64,000 bases of DNA from JBBATK01 sp044224515 (GCA_044224515.1 JBGAKH010000002.1:248001-312000), one strand, 5' to 3'; positions 1-8,835 are shown, counted from the first letter of the stretch. The notes: a model not told the origin generated them from the sequence alone. Translations and numbers: made by a program.

Positions 1-513
1 CCCATTTATGTGCTCGGAAAGCATGATGAAAACGGATGGAACTATATCGATTTCAAAATGCCTCTGGTCAAAAAAGTCACAACAGCCCATTTCAACTACT
101 GGCTTCGCGGCGTTGATGAGAGCGGCGATTCGGTTTCCTTTGGAGCAAAAGATGGTACTTCTGCTTACTATGGAAGTTGGTTTGGCAACACCTTCCGCTG
201 TGACACAACCATCAACATCACGAAGAACGGAACAACGTATCAGGTCTACGAAAAACTCATTGCTGTCTGCAATGCCTCTAAAACGATGGTGACGAGCTAT
301 ACAGTTGAGTTGAGCCTCCAAGGATTGTCACTGGTATCGCTCGACGGCGTGAATCTGCCTCTTAAAACTTCTGATCAACAGTCCCTCACCTTTGCCCTTA
401 ATGGCACTGAAACGTGCGGGTCTTTAACTCGTGTAAAATTTGATTTCTGGGGCACTGTCAGTAGGTGGTGGTGCGACAACACCTCCCTTGTAACAATGGT
501 GCTCCCAAAGTAA
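1..513 (+). CDS. C-terminal part of an unidentified, probably exported protein
   Basis: The reading frame is open from the first base of the window, so the gene almost certainly starts upstream and only about 170 codons are seen. The sequence is rich in Ser, Thr, Asn, Gly and aromatic residues with alternating hydrophobic and polar stretches, as in beta-sandwich extracellular proteins. It holds three cysteines in TFRCDTT, AVCNAS and ETCGS and a fourth in RWWCDN, which could pair outside the cytoplasm. There is no T9SS-type C-terminal domain; it ends in a plain SLVTMVLPK. I do not recognise the family. A rho-independent terminator follows about 55 bases after the stop, so this is the last gene of its transcript. 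Confidence 0.7.
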   Translation, partial: PIYVLGKHDENGWNYIDFKMPLVKKVTTAHFNYWLRGVDESGDSVSFGAKDGTSAYYGSWFGNTFRCDTTINITKNGTTYQVYEKLIAVCNASKTMVTSYTVELSLQGLSLVSLDGVNLPLKTSDQQSLTFALNGTETCGSLTRVKFDFWGTVSRWWCDNTSLVTMVLPK

Positions 514-567
514 CGTCTTGTACAGACTCTACTCAATCGCTTCTTCATTAGAGCGAATACTAAAGGA

Positions 568-600
568 AACGCAGCGTCGATGGACTCGACGTTGCGTTTT
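568..600 (+). terminator. Rho-independent terminator
   Basis: A 13-bp stem (AACGCAGCGTCGA, 568-580, pairing with 586-598 with one G-T pair) and a 5-base loop are followed by TTTT. It closes the transcript of the truncated first gene. Confidence 0.75.
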
Positions 601-722
601 CGCTTTACACTCTCCATGCAGACTACCGGTCCTGCTCCGGAAGACAGTTCATACTCGTTTTCAAAGACGCCGCAAAGATCCGTACCTCCGTTTGCGTCAA
701 CTGAGTTTTCCTCACAAATCCC

Positions 723-730
723 TACATTTG
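723..730 (+). promoter_or_regulatory. Candidate -7 element for pheS
   Basis: TACATTTG fits the Bacteroidota -7 consensus TAnnTTTG and lies about 40 bases before the pheS start. No TTG is found at the usual 17-23 base spacing upstream, so this is a half-match. Confidence 0.35.
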
Positions 731-770
731 TGCCTGCCCGGACATGTGTTCAGGCTGAACATTGTGACTT

Positions 771-1784
771 ATGATCGACGAAATACGCGAACTCAAAGAA
801 CGCATAGAAGAATCGCTACGCAGTATTAAAAACTCCGCAGCACTGGAAGAATTCCGTCTTCAACACTTGGTCCAAAAGGGAAGCCTACGCGCCCTGACCG
901 ACAGATTGCGCGAGGTTCCAAAAGAGCTTAAACCCGTCGTCGGTAAAGAGCTTAACCTACTACGCACTCGTGTGGAAGAGGAGTTTCGCAATCTTAAAGA
1001 ACGTTTCGAAGAGCATGAGCAGCAGCACAGTAATCTGGATTTGAGTCTGCCGGGACGCAGCACTCCGCAAGGCAGCCTGCATCCCATTCGTCAGACCATG
1101 GATCGCATGATTGACATCTTCAGCCACATGGGCTTTGAAGTCGCAAATGGACCTGAAATCGAAGACGACTATCACAATTTCGAAGCTCTAAACTTCGCTC
1201 CGGATCACCCCGCGCGCGATATGCAAGACACCTTTTTTGTCAAAGACGCCGACAACCTGGTATTGCGTACGCACACGACACCGGTGCAGATTCGTTTGAT
1301 GCAGAGCATGAAACCGCCCATTCGCGCCATTATGCCCGGACGTGTCTATCGAAACGAAGCCATCAGTGCCCGAGCGCTGGCAGAATTCCATCAGCTTGAC
1401 GGCATCTACGTCAACAAAAACGTCTCCTTCGCAGAACTCAAAGGCACCATGCTCAGTTTTGCGCGTCAGATGTACGGTCGCGATATCAAATACCGCTTCC
1501 GTGCCTCCTACTTCCCCTTTACAGAGCCAAGCGCGGAAATGGACATTACCTGCTTTCTCTGTAAAGGCGAAGGGTGTCGTGTCTGTAAGTACTCAGGATG
1601 GCTTGAAGTGGTCGGATGCGGCATGATTCATCCTAATGTGCTGAAAAATTGTGACTTAGATCCGGAAGTGTACTCCGGTTATGCTTTTGGCTTCGGTATC
1701 GAGCGCGTCACGATGTTGCGAACTGGCATTGACGATATCCGCCTTCTCTACGAAAACGACATCCGCGTTCTCGAGCAATTTTAA
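771..1784 (+). CDS. pheS: Phenylalanine--tRNA ligase alpha subunit
   Basis: Charges tRNA-Phe together with the beta subunit (PheT) in the cytoplasm. At 337 aa it has the normal length: an N-terminal coiled-coil arm (about residues 1-85), then the class II core. The core starts at GSLHPIRQTMDRMIDIF and continues through the motif 2 region (GRVYRNEAISAR) and the active-site segment YFPFTEPSAEMDI to motif 3, GFGIERVTMLRTGIDDIR. An insertion with four cysteines (CFLC and GCRVC, about residues 262-272) could bind zinc. pheT does not follow; rpmG does, so the two subunits are apparently encoded apart. The upstream region carries a TAnnTTTG box. Assignment is secure. Confidence 0.97.
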   Translation: MIDEIRELKERIEESLRSIKNSAALEEFRLQHLVQKGSLRALTDRLREVPKELKPVVGKELNLLRTRVEEEFRNLKERFEEHEQQHSNLDLSLPGRSTPQGSLHPIRQTMDRMIDIFSHMGFEVANGPEIEDDYHNFEALNFAPDHPARDMQDTFFVKDADNLVLRTHTTPVQIRLMQSMKPPIRAIMPGRVYRNEAISARALAEFHQLDGIYVNKNVSFAELKGTMLSFARQMYGRDIKYRFRASYFPFTEPSAEMDITCFLCKGEGCRVCKYSGWLEVVGCGMIHPNVLKNCDLDPEVYSGYAFGFGIERVTMLRTGIDDIRLLYENDIRVLEQF

Positions 1785-1834
1785 GGCATCCTGCCGGACC
1801 GAACTGTCACTTAGATAGATTTTCGTCGACGGGT

Positions 1835-1865
1835 TTGGTTAGTTAATGTGGAAAACGTATCTTTG
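1835..1865 (+). promoter_or_regulatory. Bacteroidota-type promoter of rpmG
   Basis: TTG at 1835-1837, a 20-base spacer, and TATCTTTG at 1858-1865 match the Bacteroidota TTG/TAnnTTTG promoter. The rpmG start is 63 bases downstream. It is the only site in the window where I find both elements at the right spacing. Confidence 0.6.
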
Positions 1866-1928
1866 TGGCCCTGCAAGACATGCAGTGAAACCTAGATACT
1901 AGATTACAACTATTCGCACTACACGATC

Positions 1929-2108
1929 ATGGCAAAGAAAGGCGTTCGCGTAATTATCACGCTCGAGTGCACTGAAGCTGCAAAAGAAGGCAAGACCGCT
2001 TCACGGTACACAACGATGAAGAACCGTCAGAACACAACAGAGCGTATCGAATTGAAGAAGTACAATCCCTTCATGCGCCGTCACACTGTTCACAAGGAAA
2101 TTCGCTAA
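1929..2108 (+). CDS. rpmG: 50S ribosomal protein L33
   Basis: A 59-aa protein beginning MAKKGVRVIITLECTEA and ending YNPFMRRHTVHKEIR, the typical size and sequence of bL33 of the large ribosomal subunit. The zinc-binding CxxC pairs are missing (one Cys only), so it is the zinc-independent paralogue, usually the form not replaced under zinc limitation. It stands alone, not in the common rpmB-rpmG pair, with its own promoter upstream. Confidence 0.95.
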   Translation: MAKKGVRVIITLECTEAAKEGKTASRYTTMKNRQNTTERIELKKYNPFMRRHTVHKEIR

Positions 2109-2275
2109 ACTTCCTTAGCCTGTGGTACAGACGCATCTCATGACGTTCCGGGCATCTCATTTTGAGACCCTTTTGGCCACCTGATGCCGGACACTGTACT
2201 CGAACAAGCGCTCAGACGAATCGGTGTTATACAGTGCTGCTTTCCTTAGGCGCGCTCGTAGAATCAGCAAAAACT

Positions 2276-2310
2276 AAAAAGGCACTTCCTCTTGAGGACG
2301 TGCCTTTTTT
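2276..2310. terminator. Bidirectional terminator between rpmG and the next gene
   Basis: AAAAAGGCAC ... GTGCCTTTTTT forms a long stem with an inner TCCT/AGGA pairing and has an A-run before it and a T-run after it, so it can stop both rpmG (plus) and the convergent outer-membrane gene (minus). Between rpmG and this site a second hairpin (2148-2190, CCGGGCATC with GATGCCGG, inner TCTCA/TGAGA) lies in the rpmG 3' region. I see no gene in 2109-2435. Confidence 0.7.
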
Positions 2311-2435
2311 CTTTGTATGCCTTTGGGTATGTGCGATTGGTCAACCTTTGGAGAGCAGTTCGCGAACTGAACCTAAGGCGAGCGCCGTAGCTTGCATCTC
2401 CAAACTGCTGCGATCCACGCTACTGCTAGTAGCTG

Positions 2436-3281
2436 TCAAAAGGGCTTCAACAAGCCAAGATTGATCATGACGGCAGAACTTTTCCAATCGCTGGTGTCGC
2501 TCGTGTAATGGTCGATCGGAGCGTTGAACAACAACTCCAGATTGAGAAGGTATTTTTTAAGAACGAAGACTGTGCCGAATCCGGCTTTAGCCGAAAGAAC
2601 GGTGGATCGAACATTCGCGACGTCACCATCCGTCATATTCCTCGTGGCTAAGCCATCCTTGTAATTCAGTGCCGGACTTACTATCTGTTCATAGCAGAAG
2701 TAGTGTTTTGTGATAGGCAGAGCCAGGGAAACACCGCCGCAGACATAGAGCATCGGATGTCGTACGAGTACCGGTGCAAGGAGTAGATCGACGCCGACGC
2801 ACGACATCGAGATATCCATTGCACGCTGCAAGTTTACTTCGTGTTTCTTGTTGTCTTCCGAGATGATCTCTGTCGTTTCTTGCGCACTCTGCAGTACACC
2901 GCCGCGTCCTTCAACTCCTATACGTACTGCAGTATACAGCCAGCTTAGTGTGGGAAGGAAACTAAGAACCCCGCCTCGCATGCCTATTCCGCTGCCGTCA
3001 ACTGTGTTATACTGACGTGATGAGCCTGTATCCGACATCACCAGACGAGCTGTGTGCGAACTGAAGTCAAAGCCTACACCGAGTCCTATCAACAATGGCA
3101 GGCTCTCGGATTCAAAAGGAGATACTCGCTGCGTACCCGAAGTCTTTGTGTGTAGCTCTGTCGACGGTTGTGCATGCAGCGTTTCCGTGACACAACACGT
3201 CATACACAGAGCCGCTAAAACACCACACACCACTCCACACAATGTGTAGCGGTAACCGGGATTCTTTTTCTTCCTTTTCAT
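2436..3281 (-). CDS. Outer-membrane beta-barrel protein of unknown role
   Basis: 281 aa with a long basic N-terminus (MKRKKKNPGYR), a hydrophobic signal segment (about 12-30) and a likely cleavage near LHAQPS. From about residue 60 the sequence alternates in strand-like blocks (LPLLIGLGVGFDF, GIGMRGGVLSFLPTLSWLYTAVRIGVEG, LLNLELLFNAPI) and ends in phenylalanine (LGLLKPF), the classical C-terminal signature of outer-membrane barrels. It resembles the small Bacteroidota barrels of the OmpA-N-terminal/PorT type, but no family can be fixed. Four cysteines lie in the barrel region, which is odd for this class. It stands alone, facing the rpmG terminator. Confidence 0.75.
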   Translation of the reverse strand: MKRKKKNPGYRYTLCGVVCGVLAALCMTCCVTETLHAQPSTELHTKTSGTQRVSPFESESLPLLIGLGVGFDFSSHTARLVMSDTGSSRQYNTVDGSGIGMRGGVLSFLPTLSWLYTAVRIGVEGRGGVLQSAQETTEIISEDNKKHEVNLQRAMDISMSCVGVDLLLAPVLVRHPMLYVCGGVSLALPITKHYFCYEQIVSPALNYKDGLATRNMTDGDVANVRSTVLSAKAGFGTVFVLKKYLLNLELLFNAPIDHYTSDTSDWKSSAVMINLGLLKPF

Positions 3282-3637
3282 AGCGTTGCAATATTAGCAC
3301 AGAGACGTGTAGTAAACACTAGACATAGTACATGACGAGCATCTTGAACAATGTTGTGTGCGACAATACACAACGCAGCATCTTCATGCTTATGCGGTCT
3401 GCTGCGCAGTCCGCGGGCATCCCATCCGCATAGAACTGCCTCACTACAACGAATCCTTTGCTGCAGTCAAAGTGCATTGTCCGGTGTACGTGCTTGGCAG
3501 AGAATCAAAACGCAGGCTACTTCTGCAACATCGCGGTAGTCAGCCGCCAAAGGCGGCTAACCCGGATGAAGAAAAGATATTTGAAGACTCGAATGCAGTC
3601 ACGACAAGAGGGTGTGCCCCATAGTGTACCGGGAGCC
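3282..3637. other. Gene-poor spacer with a short hairpin
   Basis: 356 bases without a supported gene. A perfect hairpin (AGCCGCC-AAA-GGCGGCT, 3542-3558) lies about 80 bases past the TonB receptor stop; it has no T-run on either strand and may only stabilise that mRNA end. The small plus-strand reading frames here have no recognisable features. Confidence 0.5.
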
Positions 3638-5863
3638 TTAGTGTTCAATGCGCCAACGTAGACCGATGTAAAAGAAGCGCGATTCCAAAGGACCCCACAC
3701 GAGCGAAGCATCGAAGTAATCACTGTGGGGATCCAGTGCAGATATCACGGCATTTTTTTGAATGAAGTCCGTGATGTTCTCTACTCCGGCATAGAGGTCC
3801 AGATGTTCAAATCGACGTGTTACTTGAGCATTGGCGCGAATGTAAGGATCAAATCGCGTCGGCATTTGATAACTCTCCGGATTACTCTGTGTGGAAGGTA
3901 TACGTCCACCGGAATTCCAAATGAGCGTCGCATCAAACTGCCATACATTTCGCTCCGTACTGTATCCAATGGTACCGAGAACTCGGTGAGGCGAAATAAG
4001 AGGACGTTCCTGTAGCAAACCATTGGTTGTTGTTTTTGCGTCGATCAAGCGATACGCCAGACTCAAGTCAAGACGATCTACAGGTGTGCACTGTACCTGT
4101 ACCAATGCTGAGTTGGAGAAGGATTGTCCGGCAAGGTTAGTGATCGACACTTGTTGTGGACCTCGGTCCAAGTCAACGACAACCTGATTGCTAAACTCAG
4201 TACGGAAGACTTCGGCGTCGAGAGTAAAGTCCGTGTTGAAGAGATGAAGTGTCGCCGTTCCTGAGATACCATAGTTCCAAGCTTTCTCGGGCGCTAGGTT
4301 GTTTGCGATGAAGACCGAACGTTGATTTACCAGGGCCGAAAGATTGTCGCTCAAAGCGTTTGCCACGCGTAGACCGTTTCCTGCAGAAGCACGTAAGGCA
4401 AAGTCATCGTTCGGCGCATACTTGATGTGCAAACGTGGGGTGATAAAACTTCCGTAGAGATTATGGTTATCGGCACGAAGACCGGCAACAATGGTCCAGT
4501 AGTCGTTGGGAGATAAGGTTGCCTCGGCAAAAGCACCGGGTACTAGTTCCTTGCGACTGTAGTGGTACACCGAGTCACGTGGCTTAATGGGATCAAATGT
4601 CTCATGATACTTATCATAGAGTATGCTCAAGCCATAGGCGAGATGAAACTCATCCGAAAAGCCTGCCGTAAAAATGAGCTTCGAATACAGCATATCCTGT
4701 TCGCCAGTATAATCACGTGTACCAATGAGGGTTTGGGTTTCGTGGTGCACGCCTGCAACCTGCAAGCCGACAAAGGTCTCGGGTGATTCAAAGAGAGGAT
4801 TGATTGCGTACTTCGAGTAAAACTCAAAGCGTTTGGCTTTCGTCTGCACTGCAAAAGCATGATTGGTATGCGCCTGAACGCCGTCTTCCGTCGTTCCGGC
4901 TTCAATATTGTCAATGATAGCTTTTGTCATTAGCTGAAACTCGGTTCCATCATCACCACTGTGATAAAGTCGTGCCATGGCGTTGAGATTATCGTAGTGC
5001 GGCATGTCGCTGAAACCGTCGCCATTCTTGTCTGCATCTGAGTGCATACGTCCGCCATGCGCCATCACACCTAACCACCAATTATCGCTGAGTTGCTGAG
5101 CGGTGGTAAGATTGAGTTCAAGACGCTCGGAGCTGTTTGCGTAGGCGTTGACAAAGAAGGGTACATCCATGGTAGGCTTCTTGTATTCAATGTTGATTTG
5201 TCCGGTTATACCCTCATAACCATTCAACACAGAACCGGCTCCTTTGGAGATCGAGATGTTTTCAATGAAGGATCCCGGAACATAGTCCAACCCAAATGGA
5301 GTTGCCAATCCCCGCAGCATTGGAATGACATCGGTCATGGTTGAGGTATACACCCCCCGCAGACCGAGCAGCTGGATAGTCTTAGCACCCGTTGCCGCAT
5401 CACTGAAAGAAACTTCCACGGAAGGACTTTTCTCAAACGACTCTGCCAACGAACAGCAAGCCGATCGTTCCAATTGATGCTTGCCAATCGTCTCCGTCTT
5501 CACCGGTGCATCGCTAATTGTTTGAGTTGGAGCTTCGACCGTGATTTCCTGTACTTGCTTCTCTGCAAGCAGCACGACATCAACACTACCGGTTTTGACA
5601 CCAACTACTATTGTGTCGCTCTTATAACCCACAAAGCTGACGAGCAACTGATTGGATTCAGGACTACGCTTTAAAGTAAATGTTCCGTCTTTACGAGTTA
5701 TTGTTCCTATGCCTGTATTCAGCCATCGCACCGTTGCTCCCGGTAGCGCTTGAGCGGCTGATTTCTTGTTTTCTTTGGCGCTCACTTTTCCAGTGAGATC
5801 CTGTGCGTGGATCACACAGGTGCACAGTACCATGCTGAGCACCACTGTTATTTTAGATATCAT
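3638..5863 (-). CDS. TonB-dependent outer-membrane receptor, probably for copper
   Basis: 741 aa. Signal peptide (MISKITVVLSMVLCTCVIHAQ); a carboxypeptidase-like regulatory domain (about 23-105, with LPGATVRWLNTGIGTITRKDGTF); a plug domain (about 110-240) with IQLLGLRGVYTS and GAGSVLNGYEGITGQI; then a 22-strand-type barrel ending RFFYIGLRWRIEH. Energy-driven import through TonB is the family role. The substrate is inferred: the ERSACCSLAESFE segment and the neighbouring HYC_CC_PP and Cys-rich barrel genes match a Bacteroidota receptor group found beside heavy-metal and copper genes. It is the last gene of a four-gene minus-strand operon starting at 8382. Iron-siderophore or cobalamin uptake is the alternative. 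Confidence 0.85.
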   Translation of the reverse strand: MISKITVVLSMVLCTCVIHAQDLTGKVSAKENKKSAAQALPGATVRWLNTGIGTITRKDGTFTLKRSPESNQLLVSFVGYKSDTIVVGVKTGSVDVVLLAEKQVQEITVEAPTQTISDAPVKTETIGKHQLERSACCSLAESFEKSPSVEVSFSDAATGAKTIQLLGLRGVYTSTMTDVIPMLRGLATPFGLDYVPGSFIENISISKGAGSVLNGYEGITGQINIEYKKPTMDVPFFVNAYANSSERLELNLTTAQQLSDNWWLGVMAHGGRMHSDADKNGDGFSDMPHYDNLNAMARLYHSGDDGTEFQLMTKAIIDNIEAGTTEDGVQAHTNHAFAVQTKAKRFEFYSKYAINPLFESPETFVGLQVAGVHHETQTLIGTRDYTGEQDMLYSKLIFTAGFSDEFHLAYGLSILYDKYHETFDPIKPRDSVYHYSRKELVPGAFAEATLSPNDYWTIVAGLRADNHNLYGSFITPRLHIKYAPNDDFALRASAGNGLRVANALSDNLSALVNQRSVFIANNLAPEKAWNYGISGTATLHLFNTDFTLDAEVFRTEFSNQVVVDLDRGPQQVSITNLAGQSFSNSALVQVQCTPVDRLDLSLAYRLIDAKTTTNGLLQERPLISPHRVLGTIGYSTERNVWQFDATLIWNSGGRIPSTQSNPESYQMPTRFDPYIRANAQVTRRFEHLDLYAGVENITDFIQKNAVISALDPHSDYFDASLVWGPLESRFFYIGLRWRIEH

Positions 5864-5957
5864 GAAGTTCTTGTAGGTGTGTTATACATATTCCATCGTC
5901 ATCAACAGATGCACGACATGGTGCATCATTTGCTTATCAATGCGAATGGAATACTGT

Positions 5958-6398
5958 CTAACAACGCATCACCATACAATGCACCGGCGGAGGTCGCTCA
6001 GCAGAATGGTGCAGTCGTTGCGAGTGCCCGAAAATTGGCAGGGGTTCAACGATTTGAAATGAAGGACATGGAGGTAGGTCTAAGTCTATTCCTATACCCA
6101 AGCTTTGAACAGAGGAGTTGGCGATAGCATCGAAACTCCACTGTGTTATGGATATAGTATTTGCACAGCAGTCGTTTTCCTCGCAGCACTCCTCATCTTG
6201 ACTGCCTTCGCAACGCGCCTCAAATGCGAAGGCGTGAATCGATTCAATCACACCACCGCAACTGTGAATGACCACAGGAATCCCACTTACCGAAACCACA
6301 AGGTTAAGAGCAAGTAAAAAACTGAGTATGGAACGCTGTAAGCTCACGTTGAGTATCTGAGAGAAACAAAGTACGCCAAGACGGTACTGATTTTCCAT
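5958..6398 (-). CDS. HYC_CC_PP family protein
   Basis: Small exported or membrane-anchored Cys-rich protein of a Bacteroidota family named for its conserved motifs. Here they appear as HSCGG just after the hydrophobic segment (SILSFLLALNLVVSVSGIPVV), then EECCEENDCC, then LPPC. The cysteines and histidine suggest metal binding; the biochemical role is not known. It lies between the TonB receptor and the Cys-rich barrel in one operon. The start is uncertain: an upstream ATG at 6497 gives 179 aa, ATG at 6434 gives 158 aa, ATG at 6398 gives 146 aa. GTG at 6347 (reading SLQRSILSF next) gives 129 aa, the size I expect for the family. Confidence 0.75.
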   Translation of the reverse strand: MENQYRLGVLCFSQILNVSLQRSILSFLLALNLVVSVSGIPVVIHSCGGVIESIHAFAFEARCEGSQDEECCEENDCCANTISITQWSFDAIANSSVQSLGIGIDLDLPPCPSFQIVEPLPIFGHSQRLHHSAERPPPVHCMVMRC

Positions 6399-6538
6399 GA
6401 CCGCTTGTGTGCCACGCTGAACTTTATAGGACATCTCTATACGGTCTTGAAATTCCTCGAACTGACGTGGACTGTCATCAACTGTTGGAAACAACAACGA
6501 ACTACAACCTTCGTTCAGTGCTGCTTCAACATCTTCTT

Positions 6539-7537
6539 TTAGTTATCGTCGCTCGACGGAAAAAATCTATACGATACTCCCATCGACGCTTGGAATTGCG
6601 AAGCGATTTGTCGTCCTTGAACCCTTTGGTACACCGGAATGTCTCCCAGCGCTGTAATCATGAGTCCCGGGGCGAGCACATAGCTGAGCTGCGGTGAAAC
6701 AAAGAGCTTCGTATAACCCGTCCATCCGGGTACATCGACCGGTGGCGCGTTATTGGCAATGAAGTCGTTGACACGCATCCGGTCCACCCACTCGACTTTA
6801 ACCTGGAGTGTAGCTGTCAGATTTTCGACCAGCTTGCGCGACGCAAACAATCCCACCGAGGCAAAGTCTCCCATCTTCTCACCATTGGGATTCCAACCTT
6901 TACGGATATACAATGCGTTTGCAAAGAAGTTGAATCCGAGTTCGTGATATCCACGGAAATAGAATCCGTAGAAGATGATATCGGTTGAACCGTTTGACAA
7001 TTGCACGGACTGTGGCTTTCGCAAGTTGTATTCGATGCCTTGAGTACTTTTATGCAAAGAGTCATCGAAGCTACCGACCGGAATTTTTACACCCAAGCCA
7101 AAGGTCAGTTCTGTATTGGTGAAGACTCCGTTGTGACGATACACTGTGTAGCGCGGGAAAATGACGAGGTCTCCGATACCTGAGCTTTGCACGGTGTCTG
7201 CATGATTCAATGCTGTTTGACTCTTCGTAAGCCAGGTGCCCAACTCTGCAGAAACGGTGAAATCTTCAGACAAACCGTACGCAACGCGAGAGTAGAGATA
7301 GGTTGAATGAAAGTCATCCAGAAAATCTCGTATTACGGATGTTTCTTCCAAAAAGCGGTGTGTTTGCACGTACTGAAGATTAACCCCTAACTCCAGCTGA
7401 TGCTCCATCAGCACGCCTTGAGAGGCTCCACCGGCAACCGGACTTCCACTTCCCCCTGCGCAACATTGTCCGTATACGCGAGTATTCGCGACGCATACAA
7501 ACAAGAGAGTGGTGAGTACACAAGACAAGTAGTTCAT
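6539..7537 (-). CDS. Outer-membrane transporter-like beta-barrel with an N-terminal Cys pair
   Basis: 332 aa. Signal peptide to about residue 23 (VYGQ), then the mature N-terminus CCAGGSGSPVAGGASQGVL, which in Bacteroidota marks a barrel group found next to copper-type TonB receptors. The rest alternates in barrel strands (VTAELGTWL-like, FTNTELTFGLGVKIPVGSF, ALGDIPVY) and ends MGVSYRFFPSSDDN. The paired cysteines would sit at the membrane surface or periplasmic mouth and could bind Cu(I); this is inference. The stop of the T9SS thioredoxin gene lies 20 bases upstream, so the two are co-transcribed. The specific substrate is unknown. Confidence 0.75.
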   Translation of the reverse strand: MNYLSCVLTTLLFVCVANTRVYGQCCAGGSGSPVAGGASQGVLMEHQLELGVNLQYVQTHRFLEETSVIRDFLDDFHSTYLYSRVAYGLSEDFTVSAELGTWLTKSQTALNHADTVQSSGIGDLVIFPRYTVYRHNGVFTNTELTFGLGVKIPVGSFDDSLHKSTQGIEYNLRKPQSVQLSNGSTDIIFYGFYFRGYHELGFNFFANALYIRKGWNPNGEKMGDFASVGLFASRKLVENLTATLQVKVEWVDRMRVNDFIANNAPPVDVPGWTGYTKLFVSPQLSYVLAPGLMITALGDIPVYQRVQGRQIASQFQASMGVSYRFFPSSDDN

Positions 7538-7557
7538 GTCTGCCGGACGCTGGATAG

Positions 7558-8382
7558 TTATCGTTGAATACAGAACATACGCCGCAGGATTTTTGCTTTT
7601 CGATTTGTTCCAAGAATACTTAACTCCGTTGTCGAAGAACCAGACGGCAAAGCCTGTACGAAATAGACGCCATTTTGGTATGATGAGCAGTCGACAACGC
7701 TCTTCGTTCCATCGGCTCCGGATGTAAGTGATATTGTCTGAAGCAAAGTTCCATCGTTACGGTAGATACCAAACTGCATGGGAACTTTCGAATCTGTTTG
7801 CACAGTAAAGTTGACGTTATCGGTTGCAGGATTTGGGAATACATCAAATGAGAGAGGAGCTTCACTCATCTGCTCAACAGGGCTTGTGCTGAGCGCAGCG
7901 CTCATCGCGGTTCGCAGTGCACTATCATCCAATGCGTTCTCTTCATGATAGATAATTGCATGATCAGTACCGCTCATAACTGCAATCTTAGGCATTCCTT
8001 CATCACCAAAATCGGTCATTTTAATGCTCTTGTTCGAGAAAAAGAATGTGTATTCGTTCGGTGTAATGCCAAACTGTGCAGCCCAGCTTTTTAGAGAAGT
8101 ACACGTCGTATTTCCATAATCGTCGATCATGTAAAGCTTCACACGACCACTGTACTTCTGTTGTAAATCGGCCACCGCTTTGGATGCCGTAATGGAGGGA
8201 GCTACGCACTGATTGCACGGCATAACCCAGCATAAAACAACCACCACACCTCTGTCCAAGTCAGCATACATGTCGTGGTTTACACCGGCGCAATCACTTG
8301 CACTGATGTTGACAGCAGATTGGGCTGTAAGGCCCAAGCTGATGAGGAAACAAAACACGGTTACAATGGAGAATTTCTGCAT
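7558..8382 (-). CDS. Secreted thioredoxin-like protein with T9SS sorting domain
   Basis: 274 aa. Signal peptide (about 1-20, ends LTAQS), a TlpA/redoxin-like domain with the active-site pair CNQC (Cys56, Cys59) after VVVVLCWVMP, a predicted cis-proline segment (EGMPKIAVM), then a C-terminal type A sorting domain (FDVFPNPATDNVNFTV ... DCSSYQNGVYFVQALPSG). T9SS would take it across the outer membrane to the surface. It is the first gene of the operon that continues with the Cys-rich barrel, HYC_CC_PP protein and TonB receptor, so a role in reducing or passing on a metal at the surface is plausible but not shown. The last 20 residues (TNRKAKILRRMFCIQR) are more basic than usual for a sorting tail. 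Confidence 0.8.
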   Translation of the reverse strand: MQKFSIVTVFCFLISLGLTAQSAVNISASDCAGVNHDMYADLDRGVVVVLCWVMPCNQCVAPSITASKAVADLQQKYSGRVKLYMIDDYGNTTCTSLKSWAAQFGITPNEYTFFFSNKSIKMTDFGDEGMPKIAVMSGTDHAIIYHEENALDDSALRTAMSAALSTSPVEQMSEAPLSFDVFPNPATDNVNFTVQTDSKVPMQFGIYRNDGTLLQTISLTSGADGTKSVVDCSSYQNGVYFVQALPSGSSTTELSILGTNRKAKILRRMFCIQR

Positions 8383-8835
8383 CGATTCACCCGGACAATT
8401 GTCAGTTCTGAAAATCCAAGACGAGCACTATACACTCCTGTCAATTTAAGGGATGCATGTCCCACCTCATGTACAAAAAAGACCCCGTTTGGTACACCGC
8501 CGACGGTGTTAAGACTCGTCCACACATAGATTTCTCGTCACGCGAAGATAATAAAAGACACATCTATCTTATATTTGTACACCATTCTTGAATGAGTCTG
8601 TTGGCCATTTTGTGATGGTATGATCAATGGAAGGACACTTCTCGGCGACGCATAGCCGACAATGCTCGATGGCCCTAAGGCAAGGATGCCTCGGCCATCG
8701 GCAGCTCAGTCTGCTGCGATTATAAGACCATTAGTTTTCCATCTAAGCACAGGCAGCCAAAGCATTGGTATTCGGCTGATGAATGCACGCTACATTCGCC
8801 TCGGAGCGCTTAGGACTCCTTTTCTCCTCGGCTAA
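8383..8835. other. Gene-free region with consecutive hairpins; possible structured RNA
   Basis: No coding frame is supported over 540 bases (8383-8920). On the plus strand TATATTTG (8570-8577) fits the -7 promoter element. It is followed by hairpins CGGC/GCCG (8643-8658), CGATGGCC...GGCCATCG with an inner AGGC/GCCT (8667-8700) and GCAGC/GCTGC (8701-8717). The terminator at 8836-8868 could end such a transcript. I find no hallmark of 6S, SRP, tmRNA or RNase P RNA. The part next to 8382 should hold the promoter of the TonB receptor operon, but no clear box is visible. Confidence 0.3.

Noticed and set aside
2109..2435. tRNA or other RNA gene after rpmG
   Set aside because: No cloverleaf arms, no GTTCGA loop and no CCA end; only a hairpin and a terminator.
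8578..8835. 6S, SRP, tmRNA or RNase P RNA
   Set aside because: None of their conserved sequence motifs was found. It is kept only as an unassigned candidate.
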